64,000 bases of DNA from Muricea muricata (GCA_963855995.1 OY979717.1:45806044-45870043); one strand, 5' to 3'; shown: positions 1 through 10,895, counted from the stretch's first letter. Program-made: numbers and translations. The notes: generated by a model from the letters alone, not told the origin.

Positions 1-526
1 AGTAAATAAATGTTAAAAACTCAACAATGTAGAAAGTGGTTAAAGGCCATTAAATTTCCCTGCTTAGATGATCAGTCACCATTGAGTCAGGCTTCAAGCC
101 TTTATGACCACATCATATGATCATAACATGACCCCATCAGGCAATCAAGGCAAGAGACACTATTAAAACCTTGCCAGTCCAAAAAAACAGGTTAACAGAA
201 TTGAGCTAAATGCTATGCATCAAGGAAAATAAAGAAAATGAATTTAAATCTATTTATTTCCAAATACTATCGCGCGAAATTCAAATTTTAAATGCAACAC
301 GATTCTATTAAAATTATAAACGATGGGAGGAAGTAAACATTTCACGTTAAATTTGCTTTATCCATACAAAAATCAAAACAATGTGCTTACCTGACTTTTA
401 CACCTTCCTTTGTGATGTATTGGGAGTTATTTCTTTGACAATATTGGTTAAAATACTGTTTCTTTTGCTATAAACATCACCATTTATAATACAACGTGCA
501 AAAATATGGAGTCAAGTGTGAAGATT
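1..526. other. Unassigned AT-rich sequence
   Basis: No coding pattern, RNA gene or repeat structure was recognised in this stretch. It runs up to the left border of the inverted-repeat structures that begin near 527. Confidence 0.5.
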
Positions 527-546
527 CCCGGCACAGATCAGATATA

Positions 547-706
547 TAGAGATTACTTCATGGTTGGTGAGTGCGTACGATTTTTATTCACGAGTTGTGA
601 AGGATCGTTAAACGAACGAGTGAGCGCAGCGAACGAGTGAGTTTAGCGATCCTTCACAACGAGTGAGTAATAAAAATCGTACAAACGAACCGACCATGAA
701 GTAATT
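547..706. repeat. Hairpin repeat at the left end of the foldback element
   Basis: GATTACTTCATGG, GTACGATTTTTATT and GTTGTGAAGGATCG at 551-608 return inverted at 648-704. The spacer contains GAACGAGTGAGCGCAGCGAACGA-like repeats. It is a short self-complementary block at the edge of the larger palindrome. Confidence 0.7.
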
Positions 707-990
707 TGTTTTTTATATGAGTATAAAGATGAGTGTATAAAGATACGGATATATCTTACTGACAAAAACAAATACTAAAGTAAAATATTAAAATGGAATT
801 TCTTACCATTTATTGCTTTGTTTTCTTGCTGAAAATGAAACCATGAGGTTTATTTCAAGTTAATGAAGCCATGAATGTCGTCGTTATGATTTTAGGTGGT
901 TGTTTTATCAATGAAATTGTCTTAAATCTCTCTTTTCGGTGAGTTAAAAAAATACTTGTAAAATCAGACTCCATGTTTACACTGGCATAT

Positions 991-1283
991 GACAAAAGGT
1001 GGACTGGACTGGACTGACAAAAGGTGGACTGGACTCAATTGACAAAAGGTGGACTGGACTCGATTGACAAAAGGTGGACTGGACTCGATTGACAAAAGGT
1101 GGACTGGACTCGATTGACAAAAGGTGGACTGGACTCGATTGACAAAAGGTGGACTGGACTCGATTGACAAAAGGTGGACTGGACTCGATTGACAAAAGGT
1201 GGACTGGACTCGATTGACAAAAGGTGGACTGGACTCGATTGACAAAAGGTGGACTGGACTCGATTGACAAAAGGTGGACTGGT
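991..1283. repeat. 25-bp tandem array, left arm (about 11.7 copies)
   Basis: The unit is GACAAAAGGTGGACTGGACT followed by CGATT. The first copies vary (GGACT or CAATT at the end of the unit); later copies are nearly identical. Because 25 is not a multiple of three, the array stays open in several frames, which produces artificial reading frames that should not be called genes. The reverse-complement array is at 4650-5017. Confidence 0.95.
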
Positions 1284-1464
1284 GATGTCACCACATGTCA
1301 CATCGTGAATTTTCCAAATTTTCCCGTTTTTTAGCGGGTTTTGCAGGCTAATATTTGTTTCGATGGTTGCAATTTGAATTTGCTTTCTTCTCATACCAAA
1401 CATGCGAAAATATATCGAGAATTTGTGAAAATAAACTGCTTTTTCTTTGGATAATTTTGTCATC

Positions 1465-2062
1465 GATGTAATATTTAATATGGCTCGGTAATTGCACAAT
1501 CGGGAAGAGGTTTTAGCGAGAGTCCACATGAATTTGTTGCCAATGTCAAAGATGAGTATGATCAGTCTGTATCACTGCCTGATTTGAGAACAAACTTTCC
1601 AGCAATTAAAGAGAACAAGTGGTTTTCCTTGATGGGGACTTGAATGAGGTTAGCATCTCTTATTTTTATGCCTAGTTTCAGAGATATATTTTTTTAGGTG
1701 ATATTGATATACTGTTATTTGCCAACCATGTTTTAAATGAATCCAAATGAAAGAAATGTGACTTAGTATATAGTAAATATATTGTTGCCCTTTGTCTTTG
1801 AGGGTTAACGTTCAGACCATAACAATGAGTGTGATGAAGAGTTTGATGAATTGCCAGGAGGTCTTGTAAGTTGTTATCTGAAAAGTTTTATACAAATTCT
1901 ATGCCAATCCTCTTTATCAGAGAAATATAACATAATTTTCTGTCATGTAGCTCTCACCAGAGCAGTACTACTGCAGATGATGAGCCCGGACCAAGCCACC
2001 AAACAGCAATTAACAGTAAATCCAAATCACGGACTATCACACAAAAGCCGAAGTGTAATATA
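1465..2062 (+). pseudogene. Gene-like exon fragments in the left palindrome arm
   Basis: Three coding-like pieces are visible. One, about 1480-1642, contains SESPHEFVANVKDEYDQ and ends MGT-stop. One, about 1806-1856, reads RSDHNNECDEEFDELPG and is followed by GTCTTGTAAG, a possible donor. One, about 1953-2062, contains TTADDEPGPSHQ and ends in TAA. The right arm carries the same pieces inverted (about 3990-4480), where DHNNEYDEEFDELPG and TTADDEPGPSRQ are preserved. This suggests a captured, acidic, multi-exon gene fragment duplicated by the palindrome. The family was not recognised; one-base indels between the arms argue that it is no longer functional. Confidence 0.35.
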
Positions 2063-2459
2063 GTTACCAAACCCTGTAAATTTTATCGATAATATAGTTT
2101 TTATTCCTAAGATAAATAAACAAAACAAACAGAGTAGTGAGTGTAAATAAAGAGTCATCATAAACCCAAAATGGCTGCCATGAATTTTGAATAATTATGT
2201 GAATCAGTAAATGTGGAATTACTCTGAATTGACTAATTGAATTGAAACAAAAATGTAGGGATATCTTGTCTATATGTATTGTTAGTCATTTATAATATTT
2301 GTGGCAAAGCCATGACATTCTGAAGCTGGTAAAATTTCTTGAATCTACATAATTGTAATTATTTATCTAGTTGTTTATCGGAAAACTCGAACCGACTCCC
2401 CCTTTCATAATCTACATTATATATGCTTTCTAAAAATATATAGTTTCCCATACCTATTG

Positions 2460-3234
2460 TAAGTAATTTGCCTGTTTTTTATGCTTGACATATACTATGT
2501 TAATTTCAACAAAAAATTGGCCAAAAAAATCAGTAATTTAAGAGTTAAACAATTTAATTTCATAGACTTTGATCTAGGCATGAAGTCGTTTAGAAAGACT
2601 GACTAGAAGAAAGTTGCAATTAAATACACGAAATTTTCCAGCAATTTCAGATCACTTTTCCACGCGTAATACAAAACTATATAAAATTGAAAATTGCCAT
2701 ATTCAAAGGGCTAAATTTTCCTATTTTAAAACAGTTTGCAACCAAACTTTGCAATTTTATTAATTTTAACATTCTCTTTCCTGTTGTGGTAAAAGACTGC
2801 TATTTGTGGTAGAGCTTATAGTTTTTACAGTTAAAACATTCAATTTCATGCACAATATTATGTCATATGTATGGTCGCTTTATAAACTGTAAAAACTATA
2901 AACTCTACGACAAATAGCAGTTTAATAAAATTGCAAAGTTTGGTTGCAAACTGTTGTAAAATAGGAAAATTTAGCCCTTTGAAGATGGCAATTTTCAATT
3001 TTATATAGTTTTGTATTACGCATGGAAAAGTGATCTGAAATTGCTGGAAAATTCCGTGTATTTAATTGCAACTTTTTTCTAGTCAGTCTTTCTAAAAGTC
3101 TTCATGCCTAGATCAAAGTCTATGTTTAAAATTAAATGGTTTAACTCTTAAATTACTGAATTTTTTGGTCAATTTTTTGTTGAAATTAACATAGTATATG
3201 TCAAGCAAAAAAAAACAGGCAAATTACTTACAAT
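2460..3234. repeat. Central palindrome of the foldback element
   Basis: The sequence from GTAAGTAATTTGCCTG (2460) inward is matched by the reverse complement ending CAAATTACTTACAAT (3234). The arms are about 350 bp, with the loop near 2830-2880. The arms differ by scattered substitutions and small indels, so the palindrome is old rather than a recent assembly artefact. Confidence 0.8.
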
Positions 3235-3255
3235 AATCCATCTTCAGACTGGAAT

Positions 3256-3667
3256 AAATCTATGTATTGTGAGACCAGAATGTGAATCCTATTTCAGGAC
3301 TACATGTATTCATGCACCAACTACACGAAGCATGCAATTTAAAGTTTCTACTTAATGCGATAATGCAGTGCCTTTGACTCCCCAGCTATCTCAAAACCAG
3401 AGACATAGAGTATGCTCTGGATTTTACATGAGACTCGAGCCCTTGTCACACTCGAAGGCGGGTTAAAGGCCAAAGACACACAAACACATTTTAAGAAAGA
3501 TTTATTCAAACATTACATACCCATATTTTGAGATAGCTGGGGAGTCAAAGGCACTGCATTATCGCATTAAGTAGAAACTTTAAATTGCATGCTTCGTGTA
3601 GTTGGTGCATGAATACATGTAGTCCTGAAATAGGATTCACATTCTGGTCTCACAATACATAGATTTA
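3256..3667. repeat. Small nested palindrome
   Basis: Arms 3256-3396 and 3526-3667 are near-perfect reverse complements, beginning AAATCTATGTATTGTGAGACC. The spacer is about 130 bp. It lies between the central palindrome and the right arm of the outer palindrome, so it is probably a separate short element inserted there. Confidence 0.75.
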
Positions 3668-4009
3668 CTTACAATTGGTATGGGAAACTATATATTTTTA
3701 GAAAGCATATATAGTGTAGATTATGAAAGGGGGAGTCGGTTCGAGTTTTCCGATGAACAATTAGATAAATAATTACAATTATGTAGATTCAAGAAATTTT
3801 ACCAGCTTCAGAATGTCATGGCTTTGCCACAAATATTATAGATGACTAACAATACATATAGGCAAGATATCCCCACATTTTTGTTTCAATTCAATTAGTC
3901 AATTCAGAGTAATTCCACATTTACTGATTCACATAATTATTCAAAATTCATGGCAGCCATTTTGGGTTTATGATGACTCTTTATTTACACTCAATACGTT
4001 TGGCGGCTT

Positions 4010-4480
4010 GGTCCGGGCTCATCATCTGCAGTAGTTGACTCTGGTGAGAGCTACATGACAGAAAATTATGTTACATTTCTCTGATAAAGAGGATTTGCAT
4101 AGAATTTGTATAAAACTCTTCAGATAACAACTTACAAGACCTCCTGGCAATTCATCAAACTCTTCATCATACTCATTGTTATGGTCTGAACGTTCACCCT
4201 CAAAGGGCAACCATATATTTACTATATACTAAGTCACATTTCTTTCATTTGGATTCATTTAAAACATGGTTGGCAAATAACAGTATATCAATATCACCTA
4301 AAAAATATACCCCTGAAACTAGGCATAAAAATAAGAGATGCTAACCTCATTCAAGTCCCCATCAAGGAAAACCACTTGTTCTCTTTCATTGCTGGAAGGT
4401 TTGTTCTCAAATCAGGCAGTGATATAGACTGATCATACTGGCAACAAATTCATCTGGACTCTCGCTAAAACCTCTTCCCG
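4010..4480 (-). pseudogene. Gene-like exon fragments in the right palindrome arm
   Basis: This is the minus-strand counterpart of the pieces at 1465-2062. It includes an exon-like segment reading GERSDHNNEYDEEFDELPG, preceded by a possible acceptor (CCCTTTTGAG) and followed by a GT, and a segment containing TTADDEPGPSRQ. A further piece about 4350-4440 reads VVFLDGDLNE before a GTTAGC donor. Function is unknown. The acidic, low-complexity composition gives no family. Confidence 0.35.
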
Positions 4481-4649
4481 ATTGTACAATTACCGAGCCA
4501 TATTAAATATCACATCGATGACAAAATTGTCCAAAGAAAAAGCAGTTTATTTTAACAAATTCTCGATATATTTTCGGATGTTTGGCATGAGAAGAAAGCA
4601 AATTCAAATTAAACAAATATTAGCCTGCAAAACCCGCTAAAAAACGGGT

Positions 4650-5017
4650 CCAGTCCACCTTTTGTCAATCGAGTCCAGTCCACCTTTTGTCAATCGAGTC
4701 CAGTCCACCTTTTGTCAATCGAGTCCAGTCCACCTTTTGTCAATCGAGTCCAGTCCACCTTTTGTCAATCGAGTCCAGTCCACCTTTTGTCAATCGAGTC
4801 CAGTCCACCTTTTGTCAATCGAGTCCAGTCCACCTTTTGTCAATCGAGTCCAGTCCACCTTTTGTCAATCGAGTCCAGTCCACCTTTTGTCAATCGAGTC
4901 CAGTCCACCTTTTGTCAATCGAGTCCAGTCCACCTTTTGTCAATCGAGTCCAGTCCACCTTTTGTTAATCGAGTCCAGTCCACCTTTTGTCAGTCCAGTC
5001 CAGTCCACGTTTTGTCA
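4650..5017. repeat. 25-bp tandem array, right arm (about 14.7 copies)
   Basis: The unit AATCGAGTCCAGTCCACCTT TTGTC is the reverse complement of the array at 991-1283. The copies are nearly identical; single variants occur near the outer end (GTTAATC near 4965, then CAGTCCAGTCC and ACGTTTTGTC). The copy number differs from the left arm. Confidence 0.95.
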
Positions 5018-5349
5018 TATGCCGTTTACACTAGCCTGCGAGCAGGTGTTGCACGTTCGGGTCAGCCAATCAGAACACTGAACGATGAATTTTCACTGGT
5101 GAAAAAACATCGTTCGTCCAATCAAAGGCCGTGAACGATGATTTTTCACCGAGTGAAATTTTATCGTTCTTGATGCCGATTGGCTATTGCTAATTTGGAA
5201 CGATTATTACGCACAGCCGTATCGATGAATAAATCTCTATACTCATGTAATAAATACAGATAGGGAACTCGCGGGAAATCATGTCCCCACTTTTAATACA
5301 CATGCGCTATGCTCTGGCAAGTGTAATGCACATTTTTTATTAGGAAAAA

Positions 5350-6209
5350 GATAGGGAAATGCAAAATTTTGGCAATTAAACGGCGATTTTAGGTGCAATA
5401 ACCGATCGATCTTTATTTTCTGGACGAATTTTTCTGATAAATGGCACACTGCATGTTCTTAGCCAGAAGGAATTCAACGAATACCCTTTTTAGCGGCGAA
5501 AATGAGAAAAGACATCCCGCGGGAGTGAGAATTCTCAGGCAACTGAAGATTCGATTCAGTGCTGAGTACTCTGAACTCAAGACAAGTTGGAATTTGGCAA
5601 CTTAAAATGTAAGTTTTTTTTGCATCAGCTCATATATATGAAATTATCAATATATTTTTGTGAAGTGCAATGTTGTATCAAAGGGTATTTAAACAGTTTT
5701 ATAGGTCAAGGACGTGCAAAAACAAAATGAACATCAACATGCACAAACGGTGCCATGGAGCAAGTCATGTAGACTTTAATACTTTATTTAACTTATATGA
5801 TTCCTCTAGGCTTAGAACAGTGCATTTGTCAATGGTGATTGTGATGCAGCATGCAGAGTTACTGTAAATATGAGTATTAACCTAAACTGTTTTATATTTT
5901 ATTTTTCTAGATTGCCAATCAATCCTGTTATTCTTTCAGTTACAGTGAATTAGACACAGGATCATACAACTATGCTTAATTTTTTCACTTGATTGTGGAA
6001 AACTATTTGATTTTAGTATAAATTTCCAGTAACTGTTGATTTTCCTGCACTCTGATTTGTCAAGATTTACTGTTTCTGAAGTGACAGTCACTGGTCAGTG
6101 ACTATAGCTTTTTGCTTTTTGTCTGTTTTATGGAGTAATAAATTTGAAGTGAATTTTTACAGAGTTGTGTTGATTATTATTTGTAACCGCAAGGAAATTT
6201 ATACTAAAA
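5350..6209. other. Unassigned interior sequence of the 527-7735 element
   Basis: No supported gene. Short reading frames here have no recognisable domain and no splice context. Confidence 0.4.
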
Positions 6210-6310
6210 CAATTAGTTGCCGAAGGCGAGGTGATTACAAGCCTATATTCACTTCGCCTTCAGCTCAGAGAATATAGACTTGTAATCACCTCGACTTAGG
6301 CGACTAATTG
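6210..6310. repeat. Hairpin MITE-like repeat
   Basis: CAATTAGTTGCCGAAGGCGA followed by GGTGATTACAAG at 6210-6242 is the inverted partner of CTTGTAATCACCTCGACTTA followed by GGCGACTAATTG at 6279-6310. The spacer is AT-rich, about 35 bp. Confidence 0.75.
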
Positions 6311-7614
6311 TTAATTATTGGAATCCCTACCAATTTTACGTTAGTATATAATCTCTACTAACATTAATAGAGATGCTCCACCCCCTGAGAGTGGGACCTA
6401 CTAGGCACACTATGGAGCAGGGTTGCCAGATTTCTTGAATAATTAAGCCAAACCATCATTAGTGCTGTCAAAAAAACAAAGAAAACAAGTGGCAAATACA
6501 ATGAAAAATAAAGAGCATTGTTAAAAGTTTGGCTAATTTATGCATGCAATCTGGCAAACTTGCTACTGAGTGAGATAAGTTCAAAATTTTTCTGTGTAAA
6601 CACTTGCCTGGCAGTTGCTACAATAGTATTATGTTTATATAATTTTACCTTGCCAGTGTGGCTCAAGAAGTAAACACAAGATTATATAAACATGCTTTCA
6701 GACTGTGCTGGTTTAATGAAAGGTTTGAAAAAAGCAGCCCAGCTTCCCATGGAAGAGTTTTGCACTTTAACAGGGCTCCCTTTAAAAAGAAAATTTCTTA
6801 TCAAAGAAAGGAACAATGCATTTATCCATAGTACTTAAAATTTTATACCCAGATAACTGTAAAAGTAAACATTGGATCATTGGCTGCTTTTTTATTTAAT
6901 AATAATGAGTTTATATTAGATGTTGAGAATGTAATAATTGATAGTTCATTGGCATTGAACACATATTATATGAATGTGGAATAAATAAACATTTATCAAA
7001 ACAAACTTTGTATTTTTAAACCTTAATTACACTGTACAGTAGCATCTGTATAATACATTTTTAAATGTACTAATCTCGCATTGCATGTACAAAATTTGTC
7101 TTCACAAGATCCTTGCCTGCCTGGACTGTTGGTGTAAACAAAATCCTTGCGTATTTTATCCATTGACTCGGGGAAAACTTGCAAAAAAATCAGAGTGCAA
7201 AGATTAATTTAAATACGTCCATGGTTTTTTCTTCAATATCACGAGCGTTGATGTGAAAGTACACGAAAAAAAACACGAAAAAATGGGACAACTTGGTGCT
7301 TGGGACTTGGGTGTCGCAACAACAAAGCAAAAAATCCCGATATGGCTTTTTTATACGATACGGTTCTCCTGGGTTGTGCGGCAGAACTTCACAAGCACCG
7401 AGATTGTAAAATATGGCCATGCGGTACAAAGTTTATATTGTTTTATTCTTCGTATTTAGCCAATAAATGTACATCTTTTTACATAAAAATAACCACTTAC
7501 TATCTACCTTTTAAATTTGAATCCCAAAATGAAGATCGGTGGACCAACTTCGCAAAAATATTTATTTTTGTACTTTCGAACGGCGTTTTTCCTATGCTTT
7601 TGACTGAAAACGCG
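6311..7614. other. Unassigned sequence
   Basis: No gene, domain or strong repeat was recognised. Overlapping short open frames at 7190-7780 on both strands show no family signature and coincide with the inverted-repeat end. Confidence 0.4.
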
Positions 7615-8114
7615 ACAAACGACACTTGCCAGAGCAATTTGCGTGGCGCGTGGAAATGACGTGGCACGGGGACACAAAAATTGAGGTTATTGAGTGCGAG
7701 TTCCCTATCTGTATATCTCTGATCTGTGTTCCCGGTGAGCTTTGCGCGCGTAGTACTACCACTGATCTCTAGAAACAACTGGATAAAAACCTACTTGCCC
7801 GCGGAACGAAAAATGAAATAGTTTACATTTTTATCGAGTAAGGAAAAAATAAATGCATAACATTCTTATCTAACTGCTACTGGACAACCGGGCGGCATAG
7901 ATTTGATGTGTTGTGAGAGATTTAATCATATTTTGGCTAATATTTTTAACACATCCAGATTTGAATATCTAAGAATAAGCTCGATATTCTGAGTCGCCAT
8001 GATAGGGCGATAAACTGAAGTTAACACCATGTTAATATGATGATGACAAATTATATATCATTTATATGTACCATATGAGATTCTTCATACTTTTGCTTCG
8101 TAACATACCAAAAA

Positions 8115-8475
8115 CAAGGTGTGCTTTCTAACACACCTAGCTGTGTTTCTCAAACTTGTGCATGGTGTGTTCCAAAACACACCATGGTGTGTTTTCATCA
8201 AAAAGGTGTGTTTCCTAACACAGCTTGTATTTTTCAAAGGTGTGTAATAAAAGGTGTGTAAAAATAGGGTGTGTTTTTGTACACATCTTGGTGCGTTTTC
8301 TTACACATATTGATGTGTTTTCCAGCACACTTTGGTGTGTTTTCCAACACACCATGGTGTGTTTTCTGATTATAAGTAAAAGGTGTGTTAAAATTACACA
8401 CCTTTGTGTGCTTTTGTGCACACCTTGGTGTGTACTAAAACACACCTTGGTGTGTTATTAAACACATCTGTTTTT
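8115..8475. repeat. Imperfect GGTGTGTT/AACACACC repeat cluster
   Basis: Many copies of an imperfect unit built from CACACCATGGTGTGTTTTCC occur here in both orientations, so the cluster is both tandem and self-complementary. Unit spacing is irregular. The long frames on both strands are by-products of the repeat. Confidence 0.85.
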
Positions 8476-8584
8476 AGAGTGCTCTAATATTCTGCCTGTG
8501 CTTCAAAAGGAATTGAGAAGTATCTATTTGCAGCGTCTCTAATGGATACAACAACTAAAGAAAGATCCAGTGCATAAGAAAATA

Positions 8585-8734
8585 ATGCAAACAAAAGATA
8601 CTTTCGCGAACGATGATGATTTTGATCCAGAAGAGGCTATGGAAGCAGCGGTTAATAAAAAAAAATTTCTTATTAGCAGACATTTAAAAGACTACAATTT
8701 CACTGAGGACAGTGATGATGAACAAGATTATTAA
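8585..8734 (+). pseudogene. Short acidic C-terminal fragment (49 codons)
   Basis: The frame starts at ATG 8585 and ends at TAA 8734. The product is acidic, with ANDDDFDPEEAMEAAVNKKK near the start and EDSDDEQDY at the end. An AATAAA lies 30 bp downstream at about 8763. It looks like the last exon of a degraded gene. The family was not recognised. The last codons and downstream sequence recur diverged near 9083. Confidence 0.3.
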
Positions 8735-9320
8735 CTACATTAATATTTGTCATATTGTTCTCAATAAAATTATATATACATATCCGAGTTTGGTATTATT
8801 TTAATATATGGGAGGGTTAATAACTGTCGAGCCATCGGGCCTTATGAGCGTATGAGCATGTGCTCATGAGCAGTTATCAGCAAGTGCTCATCTGCTCATC
8901 GCATAAACTTGTACAAGACTAACAAAATATAGCTCTGCTGTCCGTAATACTTACTAAAATAAAATATTCCAAACGTTAATTTGTGTGTTAATTAATGCAA
9001 CCAAAGAAACGTCTTTTCGACAATATTTTGCTATAAAAATGTATACATTTTCGTATTTATCATACACCCTTTATTTCCTTTTTGATGATGAAGATCATTA
9101 ACTACATAAATATCTATCAAATTGTTCTTAGTAACATTTTATATAAATATCGGAGTTTGGTATTATTTTAATATGTGGGAGGGTTATGTCGGGCCATCGG
9201 GCCTTATGAGCGTATGAGCATGTGCTCATGAGCAGTTATGAGCAGATGCTCATGAGCAGTCATGAGCAGGTGCTTATTTGCTCATCACATAAACTTTTAC
9301 AAGACTAACAAAATATAGCT
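8712..9320 (+). repeat. Two-copy direct duplication, period about 370 bp
   Basis: Copy 1 (about 8712-8935) and copy 2 (about 9083-9320) share GAGTTTGGTATTATTTTAAT, GCCATCGGGCCTTATGAGCG and ACAAGACTAACAAAATATAG. Both contain an internal micro-repeat, TGCTCATGAGCAGTTATGAG-like, longer in copy 2. The duplication includes the stop region of the acidic frame. Confidence 0.85.
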
Positions 9321-9329
9321 ATACTAACC

Positions 9330-9888
9330 TGGCGAGTCACGTCGCGTAAAATTGCTTCCCGTAGCTCAACAGTTTAAAAAAAATTAAAAACATTTCTTAA
9401 GTTGTACCTCCAGTATTTCCAAACTGTGTCTTAGTTTGCGTGACACTGTAACAATATAGACCCAAACCAATGATCCCAAACCAATGGATGAAAAATCATA
9501 GTTTAAACGTTTACTGTATTGCTACAGATGTAAGACTTGTTAAATCAAGACAATCTACACTAAAACTCGGCATTGCGTCATTTGCGTGAGTGCTCACCGT
9601 TAGTCATTGTATAATTAGCTGAATGCAATTGTCATCAGACTCTTCTTTGTACATACAATTAATACACGTTTGTCTCAAAGTTCATTCGTAAAGTACACAG
9701 GTGATTATTTTAAAGTAAAACCAGAATCCACAGAAGTTTCAGGGAGGTCGGTAAAATTTCTGCTTTCACAAAACTGAGGTTTGATATTGTGCATGTTTTA
9801 TATCTCGTTCATATTGGCCACACTGCAGTATTGAAAGATTTTAATGACCACCAGGCCGTCTATCAAAGCATATATATGTATGTTATAC

Positions 9889-9890
<2 letters not shown>
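9330..9890. other. Unassigned sequence
   Basis: No supported gene or repeat. It ends at a (TA)n microsatellite. Confidence 0.4.

Positions 9891-9891
<1 letters not shown>

Positions 9892-9968
<77 letters not shown>
9892..9968. repeat. (TA)n microsatellite
   Basis: An uninterrupted run of TA dinucleotides of about 77 bp, directly abutting the 3' end of the Penelope-like fragment on its minus strand. Confidence 0.95.
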
Positions 9969-9969
<1 letters not shown>

Positions 9970-9972
<3 letters not shown>

Positions 9973-10895
9973 CACGTTGTTCTTCTTGACAATCAGAGTG
10001 CTCGATACGAGATAGCAGAGCAATATTTATTTGACTCTTCTAAAGAATTTTACAACTATCGGTAAATCGTTACACGGTGTTTCATGCCTTTAGGCAATCA
10101 TCAGACGACTGATTACATTCAATTATAGTTCTGGAATTTATAGTCCACTACGTGGTTACGTTGGAAGATTAATTATAATGTCATTAAGAGTCATTAAGCG
10201 TTAATTGTCTGGGGGTTTTTCTTTAAGATTGCAAAGAAGGAATTTGTTTTGATGGCGACAGTTCGAAAGAATTTCCGATCTTTTGTTCAGTAGGTTTCCT
10301 TGTTCATGGAAAATTATGTGGTATTTTTCTGAAAGGCAAAGCTGGCATGTTCTTGTTCCATTTTTGTAGGGCGGTGATATGTCTAAAATTGACCACGAGA
10401 CATCTATTTCATCGATGCTTTTGTCCTTTAAGTTCCATATATACTTCGATAGTTCTGTGCTGTTTGCTTTACTCCGGTGGCGTAGTGAATTGCGATGTTT
10501 GTAGAACCTGTCTTTGAATGTTCGTTCTGTGAGTCCTATGTAGCATTTTCTTTCGCTGTTTTTCGTGTTTGTCACTTGGGCTAGATAAACCACGTTTTCC
10601 GTCTGGCAATTTCCTTGGAGTGGGCAGGAATCTTTTACTCTGCAGTTGCATTCTGCAGTCGTGTTACTAGGTTGGTTTTCTAGGATCTTTTTGTTGTGAC
10701 TGTTGATGATACTGGCTGCGCTGGGGGTGCATCCGTAGCTGACTTTTACATTGTTCCTGTTGAGATCTTGTGCAGCTTGTGCCCTGGGGGAAAGTGCTTG
10801 TCTAACAGCTGTAGGAAGTTTCTTGCTATATTGGTTTTCACGTTCATACTGTAAGGGGGGTTGAACCAGAGTATCTTCCGCTTCCGCTGTCTCAC
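9970..10895 (-). mobile_element. Penelope-like retroelement, 5'-truncated
   Basis: Read on the minus strand, this holds the end of a reverse transcriptase ORF (10600-10895), a GIY-YIG endonuclease (10201-10620) and a 3' untranslated region running to about 9970, where it meets a TA microsatellite. Only the 3' end of the element is present; the RT catalytic core is missing. Confidence 0.75.
10201..10895 (-). pseudogene. RT tail plus GIY-YIG endonuclease of a Penelope-like element
   Basis: The upstream part reads [20 protein letters not shown], then (after a small frameshift near 10750) [20 protein letters not shown] and the Cys cluster CNCRVKDSCPLQGNC. The GIY-YIG module follows: VVYLAQV, then CYIGLTERTFKDRFYKH and a SKYIWNLK segment. 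This order (FNPPYS region, cysteine cluster, GIY-YIG) is familiar from cnidarian and other invertebrate Penelope-related ORFs. GIY-YIG nucleases nick target DNA to prime reverse transcription. The stop is at the low-coordinate end (KEKPPDN). The GIY-YIG part is intact, but the whole protein is truncated and frameshifted. Confidence 0.8.

Larger units (their letters stand above)
545..5241. mobile_element. Palindromic foldback element with satellite arms
   Basis: The sequence from about 980 to 2460 reappears as its reverse complement from about 3668 to 5028, with scattered substitutions and short indels. The outermost match is TATAGAGATT at 545-554 against AATCTCTATA at 5232-5241. Each arm carries a 25-bp tandem array next to gene-like coding pieces. 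The centre holds two further palindromes, at 2460-3234 and 3256-3667. This is the architecture of a foldback-type non-autonomous DNA element. No transposase was recognised. Confidence 0.7.
527..7735. mobile_element. Host inverted-repeat DNA element, split by a 4.7 kb insert
   Basis: The reverse complement of 7697-7735 matches the left flank at 527-547 (CCGG..CACAGATCAGA) and then, without a break, the sequence at 5257-5272 (CAGATAGGGAACTCGC). Further pieces shared by 5273-5345 and the inverted 7615-7696 include TGTCCCC and GCTCTGGCAAGTGT. The simplest reading is a non-autonomous element of about 2.5 kb whose left terminal repeat was interrupted by the palindromic insert near 545-5241. No transposase was recognised between 5350 and 7600. 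The exact ends and target duplication were not determined. Confidence 0.45.

Noticed and set aside
964-1529. Long overlapping minus-strand frames with SSPPFVNRVQSTFCQ repeats
   Set aside because: They are translations of the 25-bp tandem array, which is open in several frames because its unit lacks stops.
4662-5134. Plus-strand repetitive frames of up to 140 codons
   Set aside because: The same 25-bp array in the other palindrome arm; not a protein repeat.
8215-8461. Frames of 76-78 codons on both strands with VCF/CVL repeats
   Set aside because: Produced by the GGTGTGTT repeat cluster on both strands.
8115-8475. CRISPR-like array
   Set aside because: The units are contiguous and both-strand, with no constant repeat and unique spacers of fixed length; the host is eukaryotic.
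9789-9992. Frames with YIYIYIYI runs on both strands
   Set aside because: The (TA)n microsatellite; no gene.
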